From the NCBI RefSeq assembly GCF_002251365.1, contig NZ_NPJH01000021.1:22640-86639 (forward strand): DNA of 64,000 bases. Direction: 5' to 3'. This stretch comes from Prevotella sp. P3-122. GTDB taxonomy: Bacteria > Bacteroidota > Bacteroidia > Bacteroidales > Bacteroidaceae. Positions 12,209-19,827 of the stretch are shown here, in pieces; position 1 is the stretch's first letter, and the number at the start of each line of letters is the position of its first letter. The position numbers and the translations under genes are program-made. The notes beneath the pieces are model-generated. The model was not told the origin of the DNA, ran no database searches, and worked only from the letters and a program-made list of their open reading frames with translations.

Positions 12209-12400
12209 TTAACTTGGATAGATCGTACTCATTATTAACCTAAACAGACTGTCCATAGCAAAAACGACCAATGCAATGACAAGGGAAGCAGATAATACAA
12301 CCACTGCACTGTGCGTCAGAGCCTTCATAGTCGGCCAAGTAGTTTTATGCGCAAGTTCGTCGTAACAAGCCTTGCAATAATTTACAATCTTCTTAAACAT
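12209..12400 (-). CDS. secE: Preprotein translocase subunit SecE
   Basis: 63 residues with one hydrophobic helix (AVVVLSASLVIALVVFAMDSL, about residues 32-52) after an amphipathic N-terminal region containing ELAHKTTWPT, a typical SecE motif. This is the short single-helix form. SecE clamps SecY in the inner membrane translocon. It lies between tRNA-Trp and nusG. Confidence 0.95.
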   Translation of the reverse strand: MFKKIVNYCKACYDELAHKTTWPTMKALTHSAVVVLSASLVIALVVFAMDSLFRLIMSTIYPS

Positions 12401-12416
12401 ATTATCTTTTATTTAG

Positions 12417-12489
12417 CACGGGAAGGAGGACTCGAACCCACGACCCTCGGTTTTGGAGACCGATGCTCTACCAACTGAGCTATTCCCGT
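12417..12489 (-). tRNA. tRNA-Trp (anticodon CCA)
   Basis: On the minus strand the acceptor arms ACGGGAA and TTCCCGT pair. The anticodon stem TCGGT/ACCGA encloses the loop CTCCAAA, giving anticodon CCA. The T-loop GTTCGAGTC is intact and CCA is not encoded. It lies between tuf and secE, a conserved position in many bacteria. Confidence 0.97.
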
Positions 12490-12494
12490 AAATT

Positions 12495-12520
12495 GTTCCC
12501 GGCAGTTGTCTACCGGGAAC
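12495..12520 (-). other. Hairpin between tuf and tRNA-Trp
   Basis: GTTCCCGG (12495-12502) and CCGGGAAC (12513-12520) form a perfect 8-bp stem just after the tuf stop codon. Only a short run of T follows on the minus-strand transcript, so it may be a weak terminator or an RNase site that releases the tRNA. Confidence 0.45.
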
Positions 12521-12538
12521 TATTATCATCGTTTGATA

Positions 12539-13726
12539 TTATTCAACGATAGCGGTGATCTGACCAGAACCTACTGTACGGCCACCTTCGCGGATAGCGA
12601 AACGAAGACCCTCGTTCAGAGCTACTGGATAGATAAGCTTAACCTCAATCTCTACGTTATCACCAGGCATTACCATCTCAACTCCCTCTGGAAGAGTAAT
12701 CTCACCTGTACAGTCCATTGTACGGAGATAGAACTGAGGACGATACTTGTTGCCGAATGGAGTGTGACGACCACCCTCTTCCTTCTTCAGCACGTAGATA
12801 GATGCCTTGAAGTGATCGTGAGGAGTGATAGCACCCGGATGTACAACTACCATACCGCGCTTAACCTCATTCTTATCGATACCACGGAGAAGCAGACCAA
12901 CGTTGTCACCAGCCTCACCCTGATCAAGAATCTTGCGGAACATCTCGACGCCAGTTACAACTGACTTCTTGTCCTCACCAAGACCAAGGAGCTGAACTTC
13001 GTCACCAACCTTTACACGACCAGTCTCAACACGACCTGTTACAACAGTACCACGACCAGTGATTGAGAATACGTCCTCGATAGGCATCAAGAAAGGCTTC
13101 TCAACGTCACGTGGAGGCTCCTGAATCCACTCATCAACAGTGTCCATGAGCTCCATTACAGAGTTAACCCACTTCTCTACACCGTTAAGAGCACCAAGAG
13201 CAGAACCACGGATGATAGGAGTATCCTCCTCGTAGTCATACTGGGTCAGAAGCTCAGTAAGCTCCATTTCCACCAGCTCAATCATCTCAGGGTCGTCAAC
13301 GAGGTCGCACTTGTTCAGGAAAACAACCAGACGAGGAACGTTTACCTGACGAGCGAGAAGCACGTGCTCACGTGTCTGAGGCATAGGACCGTCAGTAGCA
13401 GCTACTACAAGGATAGCACCATCCATCTGAGCAGCACCAGTAACCATGTTCTTTACATAGTCGGCGTGTCCCGGACAGTCTACGTGTGCGTAGTGACGCT
13501 TAGCTGTCTCATACTCGATGTGAGCGGTGTTGATAGTAATACCACGCTCTTTCTCCTCAGGAGCGTTGTCAATCTGATCGAAAGACTTAACATCCTCGCT
13601 ACCAAAACCCTTCTCGTGGAGAGTCAGTGAGATGGCAGCAGTAAGAGTAGTCTTACCGTGGTCAACGTGACCAATAGTACCAATGTTAACATGCGGTTTG
13701 GTGCGCACGTAATTCTCTTTTGCCAT
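12539..13726 (-). CDS. tuf: Translation elongation factor Tu
   Basis: 395 residues, full length. GTPase motifs are [10 protein letters not shown] (P-loop, residues 19-28), DCPGHADY (G3) and NKCD (G4). Domain 2 and 3 blocks such as [13 protein letters not shown] are conserved. EF-Tu delivers aminoacyl-tRNA to the ribosome. It is preceded by four tRNA genes and followed by tRNA-Trp, an arrangement that links a tRNA carrier with its substrates. Confidence 0.99.
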   Translation of the reverse strand: MAKENYVRTKPHVNIGTIGHVDHGKTTLTAAISLTLHEKGFGSEDVKSFDQIDNAPEEKERGITINTAHIEYETAKRHYAHVDCPGHADYVKNMVTGAAQMDGAILVVAATDGPMPQTREHVLLARQVNVPRLVVFLNKCDLVDDPEMIELVEMELTELLTQYDYEEDTPIIRGSALGALNGVEKWVNSVMELMDTVDEWIQEPPRDVEKPFLMPIEDVFSITGRGTVVTGRVETGRVKVGDEVQLLGLGEDKKSVVTGVEMFRKILDQGEAGDNVGLLLRGIDKNEVKRGMVVVHPGAITPHDHFKASIYVLKKEEGGRHTPFGNKYRPQFYLRTMDCTGEITLPEGVEMVMPGDNVEIEVKLIYPVALNEGLRFAIREGGRTVGSGQITAIVE

Positions 13727-13803
13727 AGCTTTACTTTATTTATATTATTTAATGAAATTATCAGTATTGTATGTCTTCTTCCGATTATCCCTACCAGAAG
13801 GAG

Positions 13804-13875
<72 letters not shown>

Positions 13876-13886
13876 GAAAATGTTAG

Positions 13887-13959
13887 AGCGGGAAACGGGG
13901 CTCAAACCCGCGACCCCCAGCTTGGAAGGCTAGTGCTCTATCGACTGAGCTATTCCCGC
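13887..13959 (-). tRNA. tRNA-Gly (anticodon TCC)
   Basis: The acceptor arms GCGGGAA and TTCCCGC pair on the minus strand. The anticodon loop CTTCCAA gives TCC. The anticodon stem CTAGC/GCTGG includes one T-G pair. The T-loop is GTTTGAGCC. Confidence 0.95.
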
Positions 13960-13970
13960 AAGAAAGAAGT

Positions 13971-14050
13971 GGGTGGTGATGGATTCGAACCACCGAAGGC
14001 ATCGCCAGCAGATTTACAGTCTGCCCCATTTGGCCACTCTGGTAACCACC
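13971..14050 (-). tRNA. tRNA-Tyr (anticodon GTA)
   Basis: On the minus strand the gene begins GGTGGTTACCAGAGTGGCC and the anticodon loop TGTAAAT gives GTA. An enlarged variable arm (class II tRNA) follows. The last base pair of the acceptor stem is T-C, so the ends are assigned to within one or two bases. Confidence 0.94.
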
Positions 14051-14081
14051 CTTCTTCCTATTCCATACTTATCGTAAGGTG

Positions 14082-14155
14082 AGCCTCTTGTCGGATTCGA
14101 ACCAACGACCCCGAGATTACAAATCACGTGCTCTGGCCAACTGAGCTAAAGAGGC
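14082..14155 (-). tRNA. tRNA-Thr (anticodon TGT)
   Basis: The acceptor arms GCCTCTT and AAGAGGC pair on the minus strand. The anticodon loop TTTGTAA gives TGT. The anticodon stem CGTGA/TCTCG contains one T-T mismatch in the middle. It is the first gene after the promoter at 14208-14239. Confidence 0.94.
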
Positions 14156-14207
14156 AAAATCCTTGCAGCCGTTAAGGCTCTAACAGGATATTGTTGGAAA
14201 ACGGCTG

Positions 14208-14239
14208 CAAAGATACGGCATTTTTTTTATTCTCCCAAA
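14208..14239 (-). promoter_or_regulatory. Promoter of the tRNA-tuf operon
   Basis: On the minus strand TTTG (14239-14236), 20 bases, then TATCTTTG (14215-14208) match the Bacteroidetes -33/-7 consensus TTTG-N19-21-TAnnTTTG. The start would fall near 14202, about 47 bases before tRNA-Thr(TGT). An 11-bp inverted repeat (14163-14173 with 14200-14210) spans the predicted start and leader. Confidence 0.8.
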
Positions 14240-14255
14240 TTTTTGGGGAACTTTT

Positions 14256-14555
14256 TTATCTATTTCTTAGTTTTTCCTTAAATTTGGACAGTTGCACCTT
14301 CATTGCATCCACGCACTCATCCACACCCTCTTCGAAAGAGTCGCAAGTTTTCTCTACGAACAGCTTGCTTCCAGGAACGGTAACGGTAAGGCTAGTCTCC
14401 TTATTCAATGCAGTGGCAGGCTTAACCACCTTCAATTGCACCTCTACTTTCTGAATGTCTTCGAATGTTTTTTCCAACTTGGCGACCTTCTTCTCGATGA
14501 ACGCCTCTAACTTCTCGGTAGCGTCGAAGTGAATCGACTGAATCTTAATTTCCAT
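14256..14555 (-). CDS. hpf: Ribosome hibernation-promoting factor, short form
   Basis: 99 residues beginning MEIKIQSIHFDATEKLEAFI, with the single S30AE/sigma-54 modulation domain and no long C-terminal extension. Such proteins bind the 30S decoding region in stationary phase and inactivate ribosomes. It follows the xerC-type gene by 25 bp on the same strand and lies just upstream of the tRNA-tuf promoter. The short form normally needs a partner to form 100S particles; none is visible here. Confidence 0.92.
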   Translation of the reverse strand: MEIKIQSIHFDATEKLEAFIEKKVAKLEKTFEDIQKVEVQLKVVKPATALNKETSLTVTVPGSKLFVEKTCDSFEEGVDECVDAMKVQLSKFKEKLRNR

Positions 14556-14580
14556 AGTTACCTCCGTTTTTTAGTTAAGG

Positions 14581-15462
14581 TTATGCCCGTGGGTGGGCTT
14601 CTTCGTATACTCGCTTGAGCTGCTCAAACGTCGTGTGAGTATATATCTCTGTTGTCGACGCGCTTTCATGACCGAGCAGCTTCCTTACACTTTCTATACC
14701 TGCACCATTGTTCAACATAGCTGTTGCGAAGGTGTGCCTGAGCACGTGAGGGCTTTTCTTCTTCAGTGTGCTTACTGCAGAGAGGCATCTGCTGACCTCG
14801 GCTCTTACAGTATCCGGCCGCATTCTAGTACCCTTATCTGTAACGAAAAAGGCCTCGCAGTTGCGGATGACAGAGGAGTCACGCACGGCGACATAATCCT
14901 TGAGGGCGCTGAGCATCTCGCTGCCGAAAGGTACTACACGCTGTTTGTCTCCCTTGCCGGTAACTTTTATCTCGCAGGTCTCCATATCAATGGACACATC
15001 GTCAAGACCAATAAGCTCCGACAGGCGGATGCCTGTCTCGTAGAATACTATAATAATAGTACGCGCGCGTACATTATTAAAGCTATTCCCCCACTCCATG
15101 TCGTCCAGAAGCCGGTTCATCTCAGACTCCTTCAGGAACTGTGGTAGTGGCTTGTTGGTCTTCGGTCCCTCGATATTATGTGCAGGATCACGGTCGACGA
15201 GATGTCTTGACAGAGCAAAACGATAAAAGGAACGCAACGCCGACAACCGTCTGTTAACAGACGTGGCATTGTTTCCTTTATCCATCATGCTCTCCATCCA
15301 GTCTCGCACTATGTCTGCATCAACGGATTGCCAAGAGAGATGATCATCCAAACTTTTGAAGAACACATAGAATGCCCGAAGGTCATCACCATAGTTCTTT
15401 ACCGTCAGTGGCGAGCGGTTACGCTCGTACCTCAAGTAGTCCAAAAATTCTTCTATCATCAT
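14581..15462 (-). CDS. xerC: Tyrosine site-specific recombinase, XerC/XerD type
   Basis: 293 residues, typical for Xer. The N-terminal SAM-like DNA-binding domain (about 1-95) precedes the catalytic domain. Its active-site residues are R146, K170, H239-x-x-R242, H265 and nucleophile Y274 in EIYTH. Xer recombinases resolve chromosome dimers at dif together with FtsK. Housekeeping context between rpsU and hpf and full length argue against a mobile-element integrase. XerC versus XerD cannot be told from the sequence alone. Confidence 0.9.
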   Translation of the reverse strand: MMIEEFLDYLRYERNRSPLTVKNYGDDLRAFYVFFKSLDDHLSWQSVDADIVRDWMESMMDKGNNATSVNRRLSALRSFYRFALSRHLVDRDPAHNIEGPKTNKPLPQFLKESEMNRLLDDMEWGNSFNNVRARTIIIVFYETGIRLSELIGLDDVSIDMETCEIKVTGKGDKQRVVPFGSEMLSALKDYVAVRDSSVIRNCEAFFVTDKGTRMRPDTVRAEVSRCLSAVSTLKKKSPHVLRHTFATAMLNNGAGIESVRKLLGHESASTTEIYTHTTFEQLKRVYEEAHPRA

Positions 15463-15540
15463 GCCGACGCTAAACAGTTATGTTTTCGGCAACGAATTTA
15501 CGGAAATATATTCAAACTACCAAATTTTCCGAGGACTTTT

Positions 15541-15732
15541 TTACTCCTCGGTCTGACGCAGTTTCTGTACGTAGATGGCGTGCTCCATCTTGAGACGCTT
15601 CAAGACAGATGGCTTGTCATACTGCTGACGGGCACGAAGCTCCTTAACGACACCTGTTTTCTCGAACTTTCTCTTAAACTTCTTGAGAGCTCTCTCAATG
15701 TTCTCACCATCTTTTACTGGTACAATAATCAT
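15541..15732 (-). CDS. rpsU: 30S ribosomal protein S21
   Basis: 63 residues starting MIIVPVKDGENIERALKKFK, a Lys/Arg-rich helical protein of family length. The frame is open 23 codons further upstream, but the conserved S21 N-terminus begins at 15732, so that start is chosen. S21 sits at the anti-Shine-Dalgarno end of 16S rRNA, and in Bacteroidetes it takes part in hiding the anti-SD sequence. A canonical promoter precedes it and xerC-hpf follow. Confidence 0.95.
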   Translation of the reverse strand: MIIVPVKDGENIERALKKFKRKFEKTGVVKELRARQQYDKPSVLKRLKMEHAIYVQKLRQTEE

Positions 15733-15798
15733 TGTTTTTTTGGTTTTAAAATTTAAATTAAACATTCGTTTTGCGGCAAGCGCCACAATTAGCGGGTG

Positions 15799-15830
15799 CA
15801 AAGTTACATCTTATTTTCTTATCTGCCAAA
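15799..15830 (-). promoter_or_regulatory. Promoter of rpsU-xerC-hpf
   Basis: TTTG (15830-15827), 20 bases, then TAACTTTG (15806-15799) on the minus strand fit the Bacteroidetes -33/-7 consensus. The transcript would start near 15793, giving a leader of about 60 bases before rpsU. Confidence 0.8.
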
Positions 15831-15935
15831 CATTTATCGCAAATTTTATTGTCCCGTGAGAAAAAAGGGGCATAAACGATTTGGCACAATATAAATAAAA
15901 GGCCAAAACATTATTTGAAAACATCACTTATTGAG

Positions 15936-16332
15936 TAGGGTGTCCAGTTTGTTGTACCAAAAATGGGACTGTTGCTGATTTACTCTGACTACTTGTTCGC
16001 AGAAAATATATTGACCAGCACGCGCTGTAAGCGCAGAAGCACATAGCCCAGGGTAGAGCGCAGCGGCACCCTGGGGGTAAGGTGGCATTGTCCCTGCGCG
16101 CTGTAAGCGCAAAAGCGTTATTTGTCCTGCTGTTATCTACGCTTTTGCACTTACAGCGCGACCGTCAACTACATGAAATAACCCAGGGTGTCGCTTCGCT
16201 TTGCCCTGGGCTATGAGCAGGTTGCGCTTTGCCTTTCCTTTCAGCCGGCGACCTTTGGTTCAGCGCGACAATTACCGACATGAACTTCAGAATTAGGATA
16301 TTCAATTTTTGCACATCAAACTGGACACCCTA
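15936..16332. repeat. Palindrome-rich element copy A with terminal inverted repeats
   Basis: The ends are 16-bp perfect inverted repeats: TAGGGTGTCCAGTTTG at the left and its complement at 16317-16332. The first ~100 bp are nearly identical to copies at 50666 and 52426. Inside are repeated palindromic blocks: a stem of about 20 bp built on CGCTGTAAGCGCAAAAGCG (around 16099-16160), and two inverted CCCAGGGT...ACCCTGGG blocks. It has no convincing coding sequence. The terminal repeats and dispersed copies suggest a non-autonomous mobile element. It fills the 3' side of the aminopeptidase gene. Confidence 0.75.
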
Positions 16333-16375
16333 TCAAACTGTACACCTACCAATTTGACAAAAGCTCACAATGGTA

Positions 16376-18169
16376 TCACCTGCAGATTTCTTTCGTAGCC
16401 TCCCTCAGCCACTCACGCTCGTCCATGCTGACATGTGGAGCAATGGCATCATAGACACGACGGTGGTAACTGTTCAGCCACTCAACCTCCTCGTCAGAGA
16501 GCATGCTCACGTCAATTGGTGCGGTATCTATAGGGCAGAGGGTGAGCGCATCGAACTGCAGGAACTCACCGAACTCAGTAGTTTTGTACTTCTCCACTAT
16601 CATCGTGTTCTCTATGCGCACACCGAACCGGTCGGGAAGATATATGCCAGGCTCGTCCGTTACCGTCATACCCTCGACAAACGGGGCGGGCATCCATTCC
16701 ATTCGGAACTGGTGGGGTCCCTCATGCACGTTCAGGTATGAGCCTACTCCATGCCCCGTTCCATGCAGGTAGTTCAGTCCCTCGCGCCACATCGCCGAGC
16801 GAGCGAGGATGTCCATCTGTGTTCCAGCGGCTCCCTTGGGGAACTTGCACATCGCCAGCTGTATATGCCCCTTTAGCACTAACGTGTACACATGTTTCTC
16901 GTAATCAGAGACGGGACCGAGGGCGATAGTCCTGGTGATGTCCGTGGTACCGTCCTGATACTGCGCACCACTGTCTATCAGTATCATGCCATGAGGCTCC
17001 AGCGGAATATCTGTCTCCGGCGTAGCCTCGTAATGCACTATGGCGGCATGAGTGCCATAGCCGGCGATGGTGTCGAAGGAAATGTCACGGAACAGCGGTT
17101 GCTGCCTGCGAAGGCTTGTCAGCTTGCGGTCTACTGACAGCTCCGTCTGCCCGCCGGCTTGGACGGCGGGCTTCAGCCATTTCAGGAATTTCACCATGGC
17201 GATGCCGTCCTTGAGCATCGCGCTCCTGTAGCCCCTTATCTCCGCCTCATTTTTCACGGCCTTCAGCGCCGGCACAGGAGACTCGCTCCTTACCACCTCT
17301 TGGCAAGCTGCAATCCTGGCGAGCGTATAGCAAGTCTCATCAGGGTCTATAAGAATATTATAGTCGGGATAACTTTTCAGCCCCTTGTCCACATTCTCGT
17401 AATCGTCGATGCTGACACCGTTGTCCTGAAGATACGCCATCACGACATGCGACAATTTCACCTTATTTATATATAGGGTTACGGAATTGGACGATATGAG
17501 GAGATAGGAGACAAACACGGGATTGCAATGCACGTCGGTGCCACGCATGTTCAATGTCCATGCTATATCGTCGAGCGCAGACATGAGCATACCGTCGGCA
17601 TGCAGGTCGCGCAACGCCTTCCTTATACGTGACACCTTTGATTTCACATCCTCTCCGGCATACTCCAGCGGATGGACGCTGACCAGGTCTTGAGGAATGG
17701 GCGGACGGTCTGTCCAGATAGTTTTCAACGGATCAAGGTTGGTACGTACGGTTATCCCCCCATGGCTGCGTAGGTCTGCTATCAGAGCCTCTGCGCTTGC
17801 CTGCGAGTTCACCATTCCATCGATGCCCACCTCCGGTCTTTGGCAGTCTATGAGTTGTTGTCCCAGCCATTCCGCTATGGTAGGCGTACCTGGTATCTTC
17901 AGCTTCATCAGCTCTATGCCCGTACCCTCTAACTGTTGTGCCGCCGCAATGAAGTATCGCGAGTCCGCCCACAGTGCGGCAGCATTACCAGTCCCCACGA
18001 CGGTCCCTGCCGAGCCGTTAAATCCCGACACCCATTCCCTGCCCTTCCAATGGTCTGGGACATACTCGCCATTGTGCGGGTCGGTACTCGGAAAAACAAA
18101 GGCAGAGAGCTTCTCCCTGCGCATCAGCTCGCGCAAACGCGCCAGTCTGTCTGTAACATTCATGCTCAT
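16376..18169 (-). CDS. Xaa-Pro aminopeptidase, M24B family (aminopeptidase P)
   Basis: 597 residues, the long three-domain form. Two creatinase-like N-terminal domains precede a C-terminal pita-bread metallopeptidase domain. The metal ligands are all present: D399, D410, H473 (in HGTGHGVG), E506 (VTDEPGIY) and E520. It removes N-terminal residues that precede proline, probably in the cytoplasm, as there is no signal peptide. Translation may start at Met1 or Met3. It has its own canonical promoter and is divergent from mdh. Confidence 0.93.
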   Translation of the reverse strand: MSMNVTDRLARLRELMRREKLSAFVFPSTDPHNGEYVPDHWKGREWVSGFNGSAGTVVGTGNAAALWADSRYFIAAAQQLEGTGIELMKLKIPGTPTIAEWLGQQLIDCQRPEVGIDGMVNSQASAEALIADLRSHGGITVRTNLDPLKTIWTDRPPIPQDLVSVHPLEYAGEDVKSKVSRIRKALRDLHADGMLMSALDDIAWTLNMRGTDVHCNPVFVSYLLISSNSVTLYINKVKLSHVVMAYLQDNGVSIDDYENVDKGLKSYPDYNILIDPDETCYTLARIAACQEVVRSESPVPALKAVKNEAEIRGYRSAMLKDGIAMVKFLKWLKPAVQAGGQTELSVDRKLTSLRRQQPLFRDISFDTIAGYGTHAAIVHYEATPETDIPLEPHGMILIDSGAQYQDGTTDITRTIALGPVSDYEKHVYTLVLKGHIQLAMCKFPKGAAGTQMDILARSAMWREGLNYLHGTGHGVGSYLNVHEGPHQFRMEWMPAPFVEGMTVTDEPGIYLPDRFGVRIENTMIVEKYKTTEFGEFLQFDALTLCPIDTAPIDVSMLSDEEVEWLNSYHRRVYDAIAPHVSMDEREWLREATKEICR

Positions 18170-18196
18170 AATCAGAAAATTGCTAATTCGACATTA

Positions 18197-18228
18197 CAAA
18201 GATAGCGATTTTAAGAATAAACAACAAA
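18197..18228 (-). promoter_or_regulatory. Promoter of the Xaa-Pro aminopeptidase gene
   Basis: TTTG (18228-18225), 20 bases, TATCTTTG (18204-18197) on the minus strand. This is an exact match to the Bacteroidetes -33/-7 pattern, about 28 bases upstream of the start codon, giving a very short leader. Confidence 0.8.
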
Positions 18229-18269
18229 AGATAAACATAAATTAATAGCACGAATTTATGTTTTTTTAT

Positions 18270-18277
18270 TATCTTTG
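18270..18277 (+). promoter_or_regulatory. -7 element for mdh
   Basis: TATCTTTG matches the -7 consensus on the plus strand, about 130 bases before mdh. No TTTG is found at the expected -33 distance, so the call rests on one element. The leader between it and mdh contains two small stems, GCCAA/TTGGC and TAACGC/GCGTTA. Confidence 0.5.
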
Positions 18278-18405
18278 CGCTCAGATAGCCAACAAGAGCC
18301 AAATATTGGCATTTATCCTCATGGCTATACGCCCCTAACGCAACACACCAGCGTTACATAAATATAATACGAGATATTACAAACAACATAAAAAACATAG
18401 TAGTT

Positions 18406-19398
18406 ATGAACTTTTTAACTAATGACAAGCTTTTGATTGTCGGTGCCGGCGGCATGATCGGTTCCAACATGGTACAGAGCGCACTTATGCTCGGCCTAAC
18501 CCCAAACATTTGTCTTTACGACATCTATGAGCCAGGTGTACATGGCGTATTCGACGAAATACAGCAGTGTGCCTTCCCTGGCGTAAACGTAACTTACACC
18601 GTTGACCCAGCTGAAGCTTTCACTGGTGCCAAGTATATTATTTCTTCCGGTGGTGCCCCACGTAAAGACGGTATGACCCGTGAGGACCTCCTCAAGGGCA
18701 ACTGCAAGATTGCTGCCGAGTTCGGCGACAACATCAAGAAGTATTGCCCAGAGGTTGAGCACGTCGTTGTCATCTTCAATCCTGCCGACGTTACCGCCCT
18801 TACTGCTCTCATCCACTCTGGTCTGAAGCCAAACCAGCTCACATCCCTCGCAGCCCTTGACTCTACCCGTCTGCAGCAGGCTCTCGCACTGGAGTTTGGC
18901 GTTCAGCAGGACAAAGTTACTGGTGCGCATACATATGGCGGTCATGGTGAGCAGATGGCCGTATTCGCATCTCAGGTAAAGGTCGACGGCAAGCCGTTGG
19001 CTGAGATGGGCCTTTCCGACGAGCGCTGGGAAGAAATCAAGCATCACACCGTACAGGGTGGCTCGAACATCATCAAGCTCCGCGGACGCAGCTCATTCCA
19101 AAGCCCTGCCTACAATGCAGTAAAGATGATAGAGGCTGCCATGGGAGGCGAGGTATTCACACTCCCAGCAGGATGCTATGTAAACAACGATGAACTGGGC
19201 TACAAGAACGTTATGATGGCTATGCCTACCACCATAGACAAGACTGGCGTACACTTCACCAATCCTGTAGGAACAGAAGAAGAGCTTGCCTCTCTCAACA
19301 AGTCCTACGAGCACCTCTGCAAGATGCGCGACGAGATTGTAGAGCTTGGCATCGTTCCTCCAGTAGCAGAATGGACAGAAATGAATCCAAACCTGTAA
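18406..19398 (+). CDS. mdh: Malate dehydrogenase (NAD-dependent)
   Basis: 330 residues. The Rossmann motif GAGGMIGS is at 13-20. Substrate-binding arginines R86 and R92 lie in the active loop GGAPRKDGMTRE. D152/R155 (LDSTR) and the catalytic H180 (THTYGGHGEQ, written here as HTYGGHG) complete the LDH/MDH active site. It interconverts malate and oxaloacetate, a step of the reductive branch leading to succinate in Bacteroidales. It is monocistronic, with a strong terminator directly behind it. Confidence 0.93.
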   Translation: MNFLTNDKLLIVGAGGMIGSNMVQSALMLGLTPNICLYDIYEPGVHGVFDEIQQCAFPGVNVTYTVDPAEAFTGAKYIISSGGAPRKDGMTREDLLKGNCKIAAEFGDNIKKYCPEVEHVVVIFNPADVTALTALIHSGLKPNQLTSLAALDSTRLQQALALEFGVQQDKVTGAHTYGGHGEQMAVFASQVKVDGKPLAEMGLSDERWEEIKHHTVQGGSNIIKLRGRSSFQSPAYNAVKMIEAAMGGEVFTLPAGCYVNNDELGYKNVMMAMPTTIDKTGVHFTNPVGTEEELASLNKSYEHLCKMRDEIVELGIVPPVAEWTEMNPNL

Positions 19399-19453
19399 TT
19401 ACCATAAGGTAGGTCCTATAAAAACCACCATAAATCATTTCATATTTTTTGAG

Positions 19454-19481
19454 GGTGCGGCCAGAATGGTCGCACCTTTTT
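19454..19481 (+). terminator. Intrinsic terminator of mdh
   Basis: GGTGCGGCCA (19454-19463) pairs with TGGTCGCACC (19467-19476) through a 3-base loop, followed by five T residues. The stem contains one G-T pair. Confidence 0.85.
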
Positions 19482-19534
19482 CATTCTTCCCCATACCCTA
19501 CAAATTACATATTTTAAAATTTGTGCAATTAATT

Positions 19535-19566
19535 TTTGGTAGTGTTACAAGAATTAGGTATTTTTG
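19535..19566 (+). promoter_or_regulatory. Promoter of the Fas1/SusCD operon
   Basis: TTTG (19535-19538), 20 bases, then TATTTTTG (19559-19566) match the Bacteroidetes -33/-7 consensus. Transcription would start near 19573, leaving a leader of about 255 bases before the first gene. No recognised riboswitch or regulator gene is in the leader or beside it. Confidence 0.75.
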
Positions 19567-19827
19567 CAAGGTGAAAGCAAAAATTATGGTTCGAGGACAA
19601 AATTCATAGTTCCTTTCCGCCATGTTAATTGAGCCTTCCTATCAACAACTAAGACCAAGAGCGAAAACGCCTAAAGCCAACGTTATGAAACCAACCTCTT
19701 GAAACGATCATACCCACCAGAGTACGCCTAAGCACTTTTTTCATGCTGTCATTGCGGAAACATGGTGGTCAATTCGTATTAAAAATAAGAAATTTCTAAA
19801 AATGTTATATAACTAAATCGTTTATTT

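Noticed and set aside
14234..14247. Terminator of hpf at CCCAAATTTTTGGG
   Set aside because: The small palindrome has no T-run on the minus strand and overlaps the tRNA-operon -33 element; support is too weak.
14581..15462. Integrase of a mobile element
   Set aside because: The recombinase sits in a conserved housekeeping context (rpsU, hpf) with normal Xer length and no attachment sites or phage genes nearby.
15733..15801. 23-codon N-terminal extension of rpsU
   Set aside because: S21 proteins begin at MIIVPVKDG; the extension overlaps the promoter -7 element.
15924..16112. 62-codon minus-strand frame inside the palindromic element, beginning MRLQRAGTMPPYPQG
   Set aside because: It is made entirely of repeat sequence; a similar frame occurs in the element at 41905-42117. 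Such frames follow the repeat, not a gene.
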